DNA from: CACKLF01 sp002725175
GTDB lineage: Bacteria > Pseudomonadota > Alphaproteobacteria > Rhodobacterales > Rhodobacteraceae
Length of the DNA: 50,503 nucleotides
Assembly (NCBI GenBank): GCA_002725175.2
Contig: PBQX02000069.1
Span: 1 to 50,503 of the forward strand
Direction of reading: 5' to 3'
In this document: in pieces, positions 1 through 7,860 of the stretch
Layout: each line of letters begins with the position of its first letter
Numbering within the stretch: the first letter of the stretch is position 1
The notes under the pieces: model-generated
Databases searched by the model: none
The model's input: only the letters and a program-made list of their open reading frames with translations
Told to the model about the DNA's origin: nothing
Made by a program: the position numbers and the translations under genes

Positions 1-809
1 TTTTGGGGGGGATCAGCATAAATTACGCTTTCCTTGGTAACACTCTCAATCATCTCCCCTCCCCCCATGAAGGGTGACATTTGATCAAATTTATCCTGCT
101 TAACATACAGAGCCCCTGAACCTGATGGGCCATAAAGTTTGTGCCCAGTTATAGCATAAAAATCACAATCCAAGTCCGAAACATCAACCTTCTGATGTAC
201 ACATCCCTGTGAACCATCTACAGCAACAACTATCCCTTTACTTCTAGTATATCGGCACAGACTTTTAATATCCACCTTTGACCCTAATACATTTGACATA
301 TGCGTAACCGATATTAGTTTTGTTTTAGGGCTTATTTTTTTTATTACTTCATCTATCTCAAGGATACCCTTAGTATTAATGTCAGCCCATATAATCTTTA
401 TACCGATCTTTTCTCTCAAGAAATGCCATGGTACTATATTTGAGTGATGTTCCATTACTGAAAGGATTATTTCATCACCCTCTCTTAAATTATTAGCTCC
501 CCAGCTATAGGCAACAAGGTTTAAAGATTCTGTTGAACCTGACGTGAAAATAATCTCGCTTGGATCTCTTGCACCTAAATAAACTTGGATTTTCTCTCGA
601 ACCGCCTCAAATTTATCTGTAAGATTGTTTGACAAATAATGTAAACCCCTATGCACATTTGAGTATTCATTAAGATAACAACTTTTTATGACCTCTATAA
701 CCTTTTCAGGTTTTTGTGCGGAGGCTCCATTATCAAAATACACTAAACTATTACCGTGTATTTTTTTTTCAAGTATGGGAAAATCTTTTCTAATATCCGA
801 AACAATCAC
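1..809 (-). CDS. sufS: Cysteine desulfurase SufS, 3' end cut by window edge
   Basis: PLP-dependent class V aminotransferase-fold enzyme that takes sulfur from cysteine for Fe-S cluster assembly. About 269 residues are visible. The frame reads through an N-terminal DNGASAQKP block, NVHRGLHYLS, a MEHHSNIVPW block and the PLP-lysine motif ITGHKLYGPSG, all typical of SufS. The active-site cysteine region lies beyond position 1. No stop codon is reached, so the gene is partial because of the window edge, not broken. I chose the GTG at 807-809, just after the TGA of the upstream YIP1-like gene; a TTG slightly upstream is a weaker alternative. It is the last visible gene of the suf operon, and a SufT or SufA-like gene may follow outside the window. 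Confidence 0.95.
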   Translation of the reverse strand, partial: MIVSDIRKDFPILEKKIHGNSLVYFDNGASAQKPEKVIEVIKSCYLNEYSNVHRGLHYLSNNLTDKFEAVREKIQVYLGARDPSEIIFTSGSTESLNLVAYSWGANNLREGDEIILSVMEHHSNIVPWHFLREKIGIKIIWADINTKGILEIDEVIKKISPKTKLISVTHMSNVLGSKVDIKSLCRYTRSKGIVVAVDGSQGCVHQKVDVSDLDCDFYAITGHKLYGPSGSGALYVKQDKFDQMSPFMGGGEMIESVTKESVIYADPPQ

Positions 810-813
810 AATA

Positions 814-1413
814 TCATACCCCTTCAATTATAACAAAGCCAAAGAAGGTTAGCAGGGACCCTAGAATTAAGACGGTAAGGCTAAATAAAATTAATCCCAC
901 CATGCCTGTGACTACTAAGGAATTAAACCCATGTAGTTCCTTTGAAAAAACAACTAAAGCCCAAATGCTCCATAGGGAAGCCAGAAGGGCTACAAAATCA
1001 GCTAAAATAGGGATACTAATAATTAGTAGGATCTGAAAAATATTTACCCCCACAAGAATAAAATTTATCCACAAAACTCCAGCTAACGCATTATTGAAGG
1101 TACCATCCCCACTAAAAAACTGACCACCATATGTTATTATCAAAGATATCATTAATAAGATTGCACATTGCAATATAACAAAAATAAATGGATTCCTACT
1201 TACTATAGATGCTATTAGATTTAACTCATTTAAAGTTTGATCAAATAAAAAAGAAGGCACCCAAAAGGTCATATACGTTACTACAACAGAAGCGATTGAA
1301 ATAAACAACAAAGCTTGTACTAAATCAGAGCTTCTTAACACAATCATCTTTAGCTCTTTACTAATGACACCAGGGTCCATAATGGACTCTATAATTAACT
1401 CACGAAATTTCAT
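814..1413 (-). CDS. YIP1-family-like inner-membrane protein in the suf operon
   Basis: Protein of 199 residues with about five hydrophobic segments spread from residue 30 to the C-terminus. A soluble N-terminus (MKFRELIIES) and a central GDGTFNNALAG stretch resemble bacterial YIP1-domain proteins. Its start overlaps the end of the preceding membrane protein by 4 nt (ATGA arrangement), and sufS begins within a few bases of its stop, so it is translated as part of the suf operon. Function is unknown. YIP1-type genes between sufD and sufS are, from general knowledge, seen in Rhodobacterales; a role in membrane association of Fe-S assembly is only a guess. Confidence 0.75.
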   Translation of the reverse strand: MKFRELIIESIMDPGVISKELKMIVLRSSDLVQALLFISIASVVVTYMTFWVPSFLFDQTLNELNLIASIVSRNPFIFVILQCAILLMISLIITYGGQFFSGDGTFNNALAGVLWINFILVGVNIFQILLIISIPILADFVALLASLWSIWALVVFSKELHGFNSLVVTGMVGLILFSLTVLILGSLLTFFGFVIIEGV

Positions 1414-1970
1414 AGAAGTGCCATCAATGCAAAAAAACTGGCAACAATAACAAAATTTTTCAACATAAAAATCTCAAAAATCCTNTTCATTTTAAATATT
1501 TCACAATCAAAAATTGTCCANAGAAAAATAAAATATAANAGCATGCATANATTTAAAAAACTTGNAGTATATTCATTTCCNATAATGTTAGTAAACATCG
1601 ATAAAATTACCTGAAAAGGCATACACAAGAATAAGGCCCAAAATAACGTCAGGCGACTTAATGGCATACGTTTAATCCTATAGAANATCCATAATATTCC
1701 ATGGAAAATTCCGGAAATTAAATACAGAAAGATCGGAACAAAAAATAAAGCGACCGCAAAATAACTAGAAATTAATCTGCTAATCTCTTCTCTCGATCCA
1801 ATTGAATCGTTTAGAAAAGTTAGATTTATCAAATTTCCAAAAAACGAAAATATTGCCACTCCAAATGACAATGCAAGCAACTCTCTNTCACTCACACCTC
1901 GAGCGATTTTTGCTGTAATAAATTTCCGAGGCTCTCGATAAGGTTGAAGAATATTGATAATATAATTCAT
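1410..1970 (-). CDS. Second YIP1-like inner-membrane protein in the suf operon
   Basis: Protein of 186 residues, with several codons masked by N, and about four to five hydrophobic helices. It begins MNYIINILQPYREPRKF; a short amphipathic, proline-containing leader before the first membrane segment is common in YIP1-like proteins. It starts 1 nt after the sufD stop region and overlaps the next YIP1-like gene by 4 nt, so the two are probably co-translated and may form a pair. The two proteins are similar in length, topology and N-terminal plan but not obviously close in sequence. The family call is weaker than for its partner, and no enzymatic motif is visible. Confidence 0.65.
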   Translation of the reverse strand: MNYIINILQPYREPRKFITAKIARGVSXRELLALSFGVAIFSFFGNLINLTFLNDSIGSREEISRLISSYFAVALFFVPIFLYLISGIFHGILWXFYRIKRMPLSRLTLFWALFLCMPFQVILSMFTNIXGNEYTXSFLNXCMXLYFIFXWTIFDCEIFKMXRIFEIFMLKNFVIVASFFALMALL

Positions 1971-1971
1971 A

Positions 1972-3252
1972 TTAAATATCTAATTTTTTTTCTACAAAAT
2001 TTNTAATTTTTTCTTGAATATCATAATCCTCTATCTCATCAAAAACCTCACTTAGAAATGCAAAAATNAGCATACTCTTCGCCTTGTCCTCGCTTATACC
2101 CCTAGACCTTAAATAAAATAGAGAATTCAAATCGATTGGCCCAGAAACTGAGCCATGAGAGCATGAAACATCATCAGCAAAGATTTCTAACTCGGGTTTG
2201 GCNAAAAACTTAGATGAATCATCAAGAATGATGGCTCTACTCTCCTGATAGCCGTCTGTTTTTTGGGCCTCTTTTTCTACTCTTATCTTNCCCTGAAAAA
2301 TACCAACTGACTGGGATTTTTGAGCCTTTCTAAAAATCTGTCGGCTTTTACAATTTGGCCTCAAGTGATGAANTGTAGTAACGTCTTCATCTAAGGNNTC
2401 TCCATCTTCTAAAATACTTGCGGCAGAAAGTGATACACTAGTAAATTCGCCATTCAACATTACATGGCATTCATTCCTGCTATTGCCAGNACCTGTCGNA
2501 AGAGAGTTTGAAAATAGTTTGCTTTTTGAGTTTAATTCAGCCATCAAAAATGTATTTGAGGTGCCTTTTTCTGTTAGATATTTGTGTCTAAAATGAGTAA
2601 CCGTGGAATTACTTTCCAGATATAGTTCACTCAATACATTTGACCAGCCACCGCCNTCAAAATGTTCGACATAAGTCATCCTCTTTCCAGAATCTACTTT
2701 AATAATATTTCTTACTATGGCTTTTAACTTATTACTCCTAGAGATATACCTAAATTCAATAGGGATATTTATATTATCTTTTACTCTAATTATATATCCA
2801 GACTGAAAAAAAGCAGAATTGAAAACTGCGAGTGGCCTTTTTGAGAGTTCTTGACTCTTTTTTTCTATTTTTCCAAATAACTTTTTTACCCAATCGTTTT
2901 CCATACCTCTTGCATCATCAAGAGAAATTAGGGTCAAACTATCATTTTCTATAAAATCTGAATGTTCNTTAGAAAAAACACCATCAATAAAAACTAGAGT
3001 AATTCTTTCCAACTGATCAAATGGTGAAATTACTTTATTTATTTTGTCATTATTTTTTTCAAAATTAGTATTCGTAAACAATTTAGAATCTGAAAATCGC
3101 CATTCTTCATCAGATTGCAAGGGAGCTCCCATTTCAAGAAATCTATTTTTTGAGTTTTCTCTAAATTTACTAAGCCAAACACTTTTCCCTAAACATTCAT
3201 TAGAAAGTCCAGCAATTAAATCTTTACTAATTNTATGGCGAAGATCAGTCAT
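1972..3252 (-). CDS. sufD: Fe-S cluster assembly protein SufD
   Basis: Component of the SufBC2D scaffold that builds Fe-S clusters in the cytosol. The 426-residue length is normal for SufD. The C-terminal half carries the SufB/SufD beta-helix core, including LNGEFTSVSLSAA, the H-x-R segment HHLRPNCKSRQIFR, the QES repeat-like segment, and SCSHGSVSGPID with the conserved cysteine and histidine near the C-terminus. It begins 6 nt downstream of the sufC stop, so it is coupled to sufC. Several codons contain N. The N-terminal 150 residues are divergent, as is usual for SufD. The position between sufC and the YIP1-like pair confirms the assignment. Confidence 0.95.
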   Translation of the reverse strand: MTDLRHXISKDLIAGLSNECLGKSVWLSKFRENSKNRFLEMGAPLQSDEEWRFSDSKLFTNTNFEKNNDKINKVISPFDQLERITLVFIDGVFSXEHSDFIENDSLTLISLDDARGMENDWVKKLFGKIEKKSQELSKRPLAVFNSAFFQSGYIIRVKDNINIPIEFRYISRSNKLKAIVRNIIKVDSGKRMTYVEHFXGGGWSNVLSELYLESNSTVTHFRHKYLTEKGTSNTFLMAELNSKSKLFSNSLXTGXGNSRNECHVMLNGEFTSVSLSAASILEDGXXLDEDVTTXHHLRPNCKSRQIFRKAQKSQSVGIFQXKIRVEKEAQKTDGYQESRAIILDDSSKFXAKPELEIFADDVSCSHGSVSGPIDLNSLFYLRSRGISEDKAKSMXIFAFLSEVFDEIEDYDIQEKIXNFVEKKLDI

Positions 3253-3258
3253 TTTATT

Positions 3259-4002
3259 CTAACCAAACTCTGAATAACCATGCTCTTCAACATACAGAGC
3301 CAAATCAGAGCCACCACTTTTAACAATCTTACCGCCTACCATAATGTGGACAAAGTCCGGAACAATATAGTCAAGTAACCTTTGATAATGCGTTATAATT
3401 AGAAATGACCTCTCAGAGTTTTTCATATCATTCACACCATTTGCCACAACTTTTAATGCGTCAATATCAAGNCCACTATCTGTTTCATCTAGNATGNAAA
3501 GCTTTGGCTCGATCATAACCATTTGTAACATCTCATTTCTTTTCTTTTCACCTCCAGAAAAACCTAAGTTCACAGACCGTTTTAACATCTCAGAACTAAT
3601 TCCCAGTTTAGCTGATNCTTCCTTTAACTTTGACAAGAAGTCAGAAGGGGACATTTTCTCCTTACCTTGTGCCTTCAGAATAGAATTAAGTGCCGTTCTT
3701 AAAAAATTANTATTANTTATTCCGGGTATTTCTACAGGATATTGAAACGCCAAAAAAATTCCCTTTGCCACTCGTTCATCTGGCGCCATATCAAGAATAT
3801 CTTCATTGAAATAAGATATCTCACCATTAGTAACTTCATACCCGGGCTTTCCTGCTAAGATATTAGATGTAGTTGATTTTCCAGAGCCGTTAGGTCCCAT
3901 GATAGCGTGAGTTTCTCCATTATTAATCTCCAATGAGAGCCCATTTATTATGTTCTTTTTCTCTTCTTCTAATTTTACTTTTAAGTCTTTAATTTTTAAC
4001 AA
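3259..4002 (-). CDS. sufC: Fe-S cluster assembly ATPase SufC
   Basis: ABC-type ATPase subunit of the SufBC2D scaffold; ATP binding drives the conformational change in SufB-SufD that exposes the cluster assembly site. The 247-residue protein shows Walker A GPNGSGKST at residues 36-44, an AFQYP Q-loop near residue 86, the ABC signature region SGGEKKR at about 149-155, a Walker B ending LDETDS at about 171-176, and a switch histidine in IITHYQR. SGGEKKR in place of the transporter LSGGQ is the SufC hallmark. There are no membrane segments. The gene lies 9 nt after sufB and 6 nt before sufD, and Ns mask a few codons in the Walker B region. Confidence 0.97.
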   Translation of the reverse strand: MLKIKDLKVKLEEEKKNIINGLSLEINNGETHAIMGPNGSGKSTTSNILAGKPGYEVTNGEISYFNEDILDMAPDERVAKGIFLAFQYPVEIPGIXNXNFLRTALNSILKAQGKEKMSPSDFLSKLKEXSAKLGISSEMLKRSVNLGFSGGEKKRNEMLQMVMIEPKLXXLDETDSXLDIDALKVVANGVNDMKNSERSFLIITHYQRLLDYIVPDFVHIMVGGKIVKSGGSDLALYVEEHGYSEFG

Positions 4003-4011
4003 ATTTTTCNC

Positions 4012-5523
4012 CTAACCTACTGAGCCTTCGAGGCTTATTGCGACAAGTTTTTGTGCCTCCATNGCAAATTCCATAGGCAAATACTGCAGAACTTCCTTGC
4101 AGAAACCATTAACTACAAGTGCTACAGCCTCCTCCTCGTTTAAGCCCCTAGCCATACAATAAAAAAGTTTTTCTTCGTCAATTTTTGAAGTGGTAGCTTC
4201 ATGTTCTATCCTCGATGACATATTTCCGTTATCAATGTAAGGNACAGTATGAGCTCCACATTTATTACCAATCAAAAGACTATCACATTGAGTAAAATTT
4301 CTACCATTCTTAGATTTTGGATGCATTGAAACTTGGCCACGATAAGTATTTTGCGATTCTCCNACTGAAATTCCTTTTGACACTATCCGGCTTTTAGTAT
4401 TATTGCCCAGATGAATCATTTTTGTCCCTGTGTCTGCTTGCTGAAAGTTATTGGTAATTGCAATTGAATAAAATTCTCCTGAACTATTATCGCCGCGAAG
4501 TATACANGATGGATACTTCCAAGTAATCGCTGATCCTGTTTCAACTTGTGTCCACATTACCTTTGAATTAACACCTCTACAGCTTGCTCTTTTAGTCACA
4601 AAATTGTATATGCCGCCTTTACCCTGTTCGTCACCTGGGTACCAATTCTGGACCGTTGAATATTTAATTTCAGCATCATCCAATATGACCAATTCAACAA
4701 CGGCAGCGTGTAATTGATTTTCATCTCTTTTTGGCGCTGTACAGCCTTCCAGATAACTCACATATGACTTTTCATCTGCTATTATTAAAGTTCGTTCAAA
4801 CTGTCCGGTATTCTCTGCGTTAATTCTAAAATAGGTAGATAGCTCCATAGGACAACGAACTCCTTTAGGAATGTAGACAAAAGACCCATCTGAAAAAACC
4901 GCTGAGTTCAATGAAGCGAAAAAATTATCCGAATGTGGAACAACTGACCCTAAGTATTTTTTTACCANTTCCGGATATCTTTCAATCGCTTCAGANATAG
5001 GGCANAATATAACCCCNGCTTTCTCCAGNTCTTCCTTAAAAGTTGTCCCAATAGAAACACTATCAAAAACCGCATCTACTGCTATTTTCCTTCCACTTTC
5101 CTCAGTCCCTCCCTCTACTCCAGCTAAAATTTTCTGTTCCTGCAAAGGAATGCCAAGTTTTTCNTAAGTTNGGAGCAATTTAGGATCAACCTCATCAAGA
5201 GACTTAGGTCTTTTCTTCATTGACGCTGGTTTGGCGTAATAATATAAATCTTGATAATCTATAGGTGGTAAATTTAACTTCGCCCAATCTGGTTCTTTGA
5301 GTTTAGTCCATCTTTTATAGGCTTTCAAGCGCCAGTCTAGCATCCAACCAGGTTCATCATTTTTCCTAGAGATCAGCTTAACTATTTCTTCTGATATGCC
5401 CTTTGGAAAAAATTCAGTTTCTATTTTTGTCTCAAAACCATGCTCATATGTTGATACAGCGTTTTTAACAGCATCTATGGTTTCCGCTTCAATTTCTTCT
5501 TTAGCAATATTTTCTAAGTCCAT
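4012..5523 (-). CDS. sufB: Fe-S cluster assembly protein SufB
   Basis: Scaffold subunit of SufBC2D on which nascent Fe-S clusters form. The length of 503 residues is usual. Recognisable blocks include EPGWMLDWRLKAY near the N-terminus, FFASLNSAVFSDGSFVYIPKGVRCP in the middle (partly quoted), LEGCTAPKRDENQLHAAVVE with a conserved cysteine, WYPGDEQGKGG, CQ-type cysteines in the beta-helix, and a C-terminal IEHEATTSKIDEEKLFYC segment carrying the conserved cysteine and glutamate. It is followed closely by sufC and preceded by an IscS-type desulfurase gene, 32 nt away. Several residues are masked by N, mainly in the region of codons 115-190. Confidence 0.97.
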   Translation of the reverse strand: MDLENIAKEEIEAETIDAVKNAVSTYEHGFETKIETEFFPKGISEEIVKLISRKNDEPGWMLDWRLKAYKRWTKLKEPDWAKLNLPPIDYQDLYYYAKPASMKKRPKSLDEVDPKLLXTXEKLGIPLQEQKILAGVEGGTEESGRKIAVDAVFDSVSIGTTFKEXLEKXGVIXCPXSEAIERYPEXVKKYLGSVVPHSDNFFASLNSAVFSDGSFVYIPKGVRCPMELSTYFRINAENTGQFERTLIIADEKSYVSYLEGCTAPKRDENQLHAAVVELVILDDAEIKYSTVQNWYPGDEQGKGGIYNFVTKRASCRGVNSKVMWTQVETGSAITWKYPXCILRGDNSSGEFYSIAITNNFQQADTGTKMIHLGNNTKSRIVSKGISXGESQNTYRGQVSMHPKSKNGRNFTQCDSLLIGNKCGAHTXPYIDNGNMSSRIEHEATTSKIDEEKLFYCMARGLNEEEAVALVVNGFCKEVLQYLPMEFXMEAQKLVAISLEGSVG

Positions 5524-5555
5524 CTAATTACTTTCATAAAGTTAAATAAATTAAT

Positions 5556-6605
5556 CTANGCCGCATCTAAGTTTTGTTTTCTAAAATTACTAAACCAAGC
5601 ATCTATAAATTTTTCTATCTCCAATCTCGTTGTAGTAGGTCCAATGGAAATTCTTATGGCACAATTGGCAAAATTTTTACTATACCCTAAAGCAATTAAA
5701 CTCTTAGAAGNTTCAGAAACTTTACCAGAACAAGCAGATCCAAAAGAAACTCCAAATCCAGCCAAATCCAAAGATATTACTTGCTTTTCACCACTCCAAC
5801 CTGGAGTCAATATACAACTTGTATTTGGTAAACGTTTTACACTTTCNCCGACTACTATTAAGTCAGAGCAGCGCAGCTTAAGCTCGGATTCCAAGAGATT
5901 TCTTAANTCTAATATTCTCTCCCAAACTCCATTCGACCTAGCNACCTTTGCAACNTTGACTGCCTCAGAAAATCCAACAATACCAATAACATTTTCAGTN
6001 CCTGGTCGGACGCCTTCTTCTTGACTACCATTATGCTTCAANTAATCTAAATCAGAACTGTTTTTTGCTATAATTGCGCCTATCCCCTTTGGGCCGCCAA
6101 ACTTGTGAGGTGATAGTATTGCACATGAGGCTTTAAGATCAGAAAACTGTAAATTCATTTTAGGAAANTATTGGGTTGCATCTGTCATCCAAACATCATT
6201 CAAATTTTCCTGAACTATTCCTGTTTCAGAGTTGGCAAGTTGAATAGTGCAATCCTGAGGATTGTTGGAAACAACTTGAAATTTTTCATNAATACCAAGA
6301 CTACATTCTGTCCATCTCAAAACTGCAGGATGCTCAATAGCTGCAGATTTATACTTCTTTTCCTTAAGAATTAGTTGAGCNGCCTCTGTAGCTCCAGANG
6401 TGAAAATTAANGAGCCANCTCCGATGTCCAAGTTATCTNCTATGGATGANCGGCTATTNTCTATAATNTTTCTTGCTTTNCTNCCNTCTAGATGAACAGA
6501 CGAGGGGTTGCCAAATAAATCGAACGCACTCTCCATTGCCTTTCTTACCGAAGGAGCTAATGGACTTGTCGAATTCCAATCTAGGAATACAAAATCGTTA
6601 TTCAT
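5556..6605 (-). CDS. IscS/NifS-type cysteine desulfurase
   Basis: Class V PLP-dependent cysteine desulfurase of 349 residues, shorter than E. coli IscS (about 404). Visible motifs are FLDWNSTSPLAPSVRKAM at the start, GNPSSVH, the H of EHPAVLRW, the PLP lysine in LSPHKFGGPKG, and the active-site cysteine loop GSACSGKVS followed by ALGY. It is a second desulfurase in the same operon as sufS, a layout known from alphaproteobacteria. Its start overlaps the 3' end of the iscR-type gene by 8 nt, implying translational coupling. Ns are unusually dense between 6360 and 6490, hiding several conserved residues. Whether it supplies the Suf scaffold, tRNA thiolation or both cannot be told from sequence. 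Confidence 0.9.
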   Translation of the reverse strand: MNNDFVFLDWNSTSPLAPSVRKAMESAFDLFGNPSSVHLXXXKARXIIXNSXSSIXDNLDIGXGXLIFXSGATEXAQLILKEKKYKSAAIEHPAVLRWTECSLGIXEKFQVVSNNPQDCTIQLANSETGIVQENLNDVWMTDATQXFPKMNLQFSDLKASCAILSPHKFGGPKGIGAIIAKNSSDLDXLKHNGSQEEGVRPXTENVIGIVGFSEAVXVAKXARSNGVWERILXLRNLLESELKLRCSDLIVVXESVKRLPNTSCILTPGWSGEKQVISLDLAGFGVSFGSACSGKVSEXSKSLIALGYSKNFANCAIRISIGPTTTRLEIEKFIDAWFSNFRKQNLDAX

Positions 6606-7056
6606 CTACAATATGCACAAAATTTGGGACTGCCTTACAAGGACTAACGTGACCTTCTACAAGATCCTCAAGCCTGGTTTGGTGTAAATGAAGAAAAACA
6701 CTTGAAGAAAGCTGTTCCCAAAATTTTTCTGCTAAGTCTTGCGCCTTACTACTTTCCAAAGTCTTTTTTACACCTTCTCCTAAATGCAAAGCATTAACAT
6801 TTTCATCCACAGCCTCTAAAATATCAGAAAGGCGAATATTTCCACTTGATTTCGCCAATTTATAACCACCGTTAGCACCCCTTACTGACTCTACTACATT
6901 TTTCCTTCTTAATTTTACAAATAATTGCTCTAAATAATTTAAAGACATCTCTTGCCTCTTAGCTATATCCGACAACGGTATAGGACTATCGCCTTCATTA
7001 AGAGCAATATCTATTAGGGCATTTAGAGCATATCTTCCTTTTGTACTTATTTTCAT
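6598..7056 (-). CDS. iscR: Rrf2-family regulator, IscR-like, first gene of the suf operon
   Basis: Rrf2-type winged-helix DNA-binding regulator of 152 residues. The N-terminus MKISTKGRYALNALIDIA and the wing sequence GANGGYKLAK are characteristic of IscR. It probably senses Fe-S status and controls the suf operon it heads. It lacks the three clustered cysteines (C92, C98, C104 in E. coli) that hold the [2Fe-2S] cluster; the only cysteine is C140, with H123, H125, H136 and H148 nearby. From family knowledge, the Rhodobacter IscR is also a single-cysteine variant with unusual cluster ligation. Promoter and operator-like sequence lie directly upstream at 7141-7177. Confidence 0.9.
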   Translation of the reverse strand: MKISTKGRYALNALIDIALNEGDSPIPLSDIAKRQEMSLNYLEQLFVKLRRKNVVESVRGANGGYKLAKSSGNIRLSDILEAVDENVNALHLGEGVKKTLESSKAQDLAEKFWEQLSSSVFLHLHQTRLEDLVEGHVSPCKAVPNFVHIVDE

Positions 7057-7140
7057 TCTTTTAATTTACCTAAATAATCCTGTTGACTGATTGCCCAATA
7101 ACACTTAACTGACTGTTTATATAAGTCTTAAAGCCTAAAA

Positions 7141-7177
7141 TTAGAATGATTCTAAATTATGCAAAACAGATAGTCAA
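7141..7177 (-). promoter_or_regulatory. suf operon promoter with an iron-box-like palindrome over the -10
   Basis: On the minus strand, TTGACT (7172-7177) and TAGAAT (7149-7154) are separated by exactly 17 nt, a near-consensus sigma70 promoter reading into iscR. The -10 lies inside a perfect 15-bp inverted repeat, TTAGAATGATTCTAA, at 7141-7155 (7-bp arms, 1-nt centre). The TTAGAA/TTCTAA arms resemble the iron control element bound by the Fur-family regulator Irr in alphaproteobacteria. A protein bound there would cover the -10 and repress the suf operon. The promoter geometry is seen in the sequence; the identity of the regulator is inference. Confidence 0.75.
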
Positions 7178-7203
7178 CTCGAATAAGTGGAAAGAAAGAA
7201 AAA

Positions 7204-7848
7204 ATGCCAGAAATAATTTTCCCTGGCCCTGAGGGTCGCCTCCATGGCAGATTCCATCCGCAAAAATCTAGCGATGCACCAATTGCAATAATTCTCCACC
7301 CTCATCCTCAATATGGAGGCTCCATGAATAATAAGGTTGTTTACAACCTTCATTACACTTTTTTTAATTTAGGATTTTCCTGTCTTAGGTTTAACTTTAG
7401 AGGAATAGGGAAAAGCCAAGGTCAATTCGATCAGGGCGTCGGGGAGTTATCAGACGCTGCATCTGCTCTTGACTATTTACAGTTACATGTACCGAATGCA
7501 CGGTCCTGTTGGGTTGCAGGCTTTTCATTCGGAGCATGGATAGCAATGCAACTCTTAATGCGCAGACCTGAAGTTAAAGGCTTTGTAGCAGTTTCCCCAC
7601 CAGCAAAAACCTATGATTTTAATTTTTTGGCTCCATGCCCCTCTTCTGGCATGCTAATAAATGGAAAAAATGATAAGGTTGTTAACCCTGATGATGTTTC
7701 TGAACTAGCATCAAAACTAAAACAACAAAAAGGCATAACGATAACGCATGAAGAAATTGATGACGCCAACCATTTCTTTGAGCCTGGGATGAACGAGATG
7801 CTTTCAAAGGTGGAAAACTACATAAAAGATAGAACAGCTAATAGTTAG
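7204..7848 (+). CDS. Alpha/beta hydrolase of unknown substrate
   Basis: Protein of 214 residues with the alpha/beta-hydrolase fold and a complete catalytic triad: nucleophile Ser108 in GFSFGA, Asp157 in INGKNDKVV and His190 in DDANHFF. An N-terminal HPHPQYGGSMNN motif and RFNFRGIGKS match a conserved bacterial hydrolase family of about 210-220 residues (COG2945-like). There is no signal peptide, so it is cytosolic. It is transcribed divergently from iscR across a 147-nt gap and lies 12 nt before tyrS, with which it is probably cotranscribed. The substrate is unknown. A link to iron or Fe-S regulation would rest only on the shared upstream region. Confidence 0.85.
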   Translation: MPEIIFPGPEGRLHGRFHPQKSSDAPIAIILHPHPQYGGSMNNKVVYNLHYTFFNLGFSCLRFNFRGIGKSQGQFDQGVGELSDAASALDYLQLHVPNARSCWVAGFSFGAWIAMQLLMRRPEVKGFVAVSPPAKTYDFNFLAPCPSSGMLINGKNDKVVNPDDVSELASKLKQQKGITITHEEIDDANHFFEPGMNEMLSKVENYIKDRTANS

Positions 7849-7860
7849 AGAATATATAGG

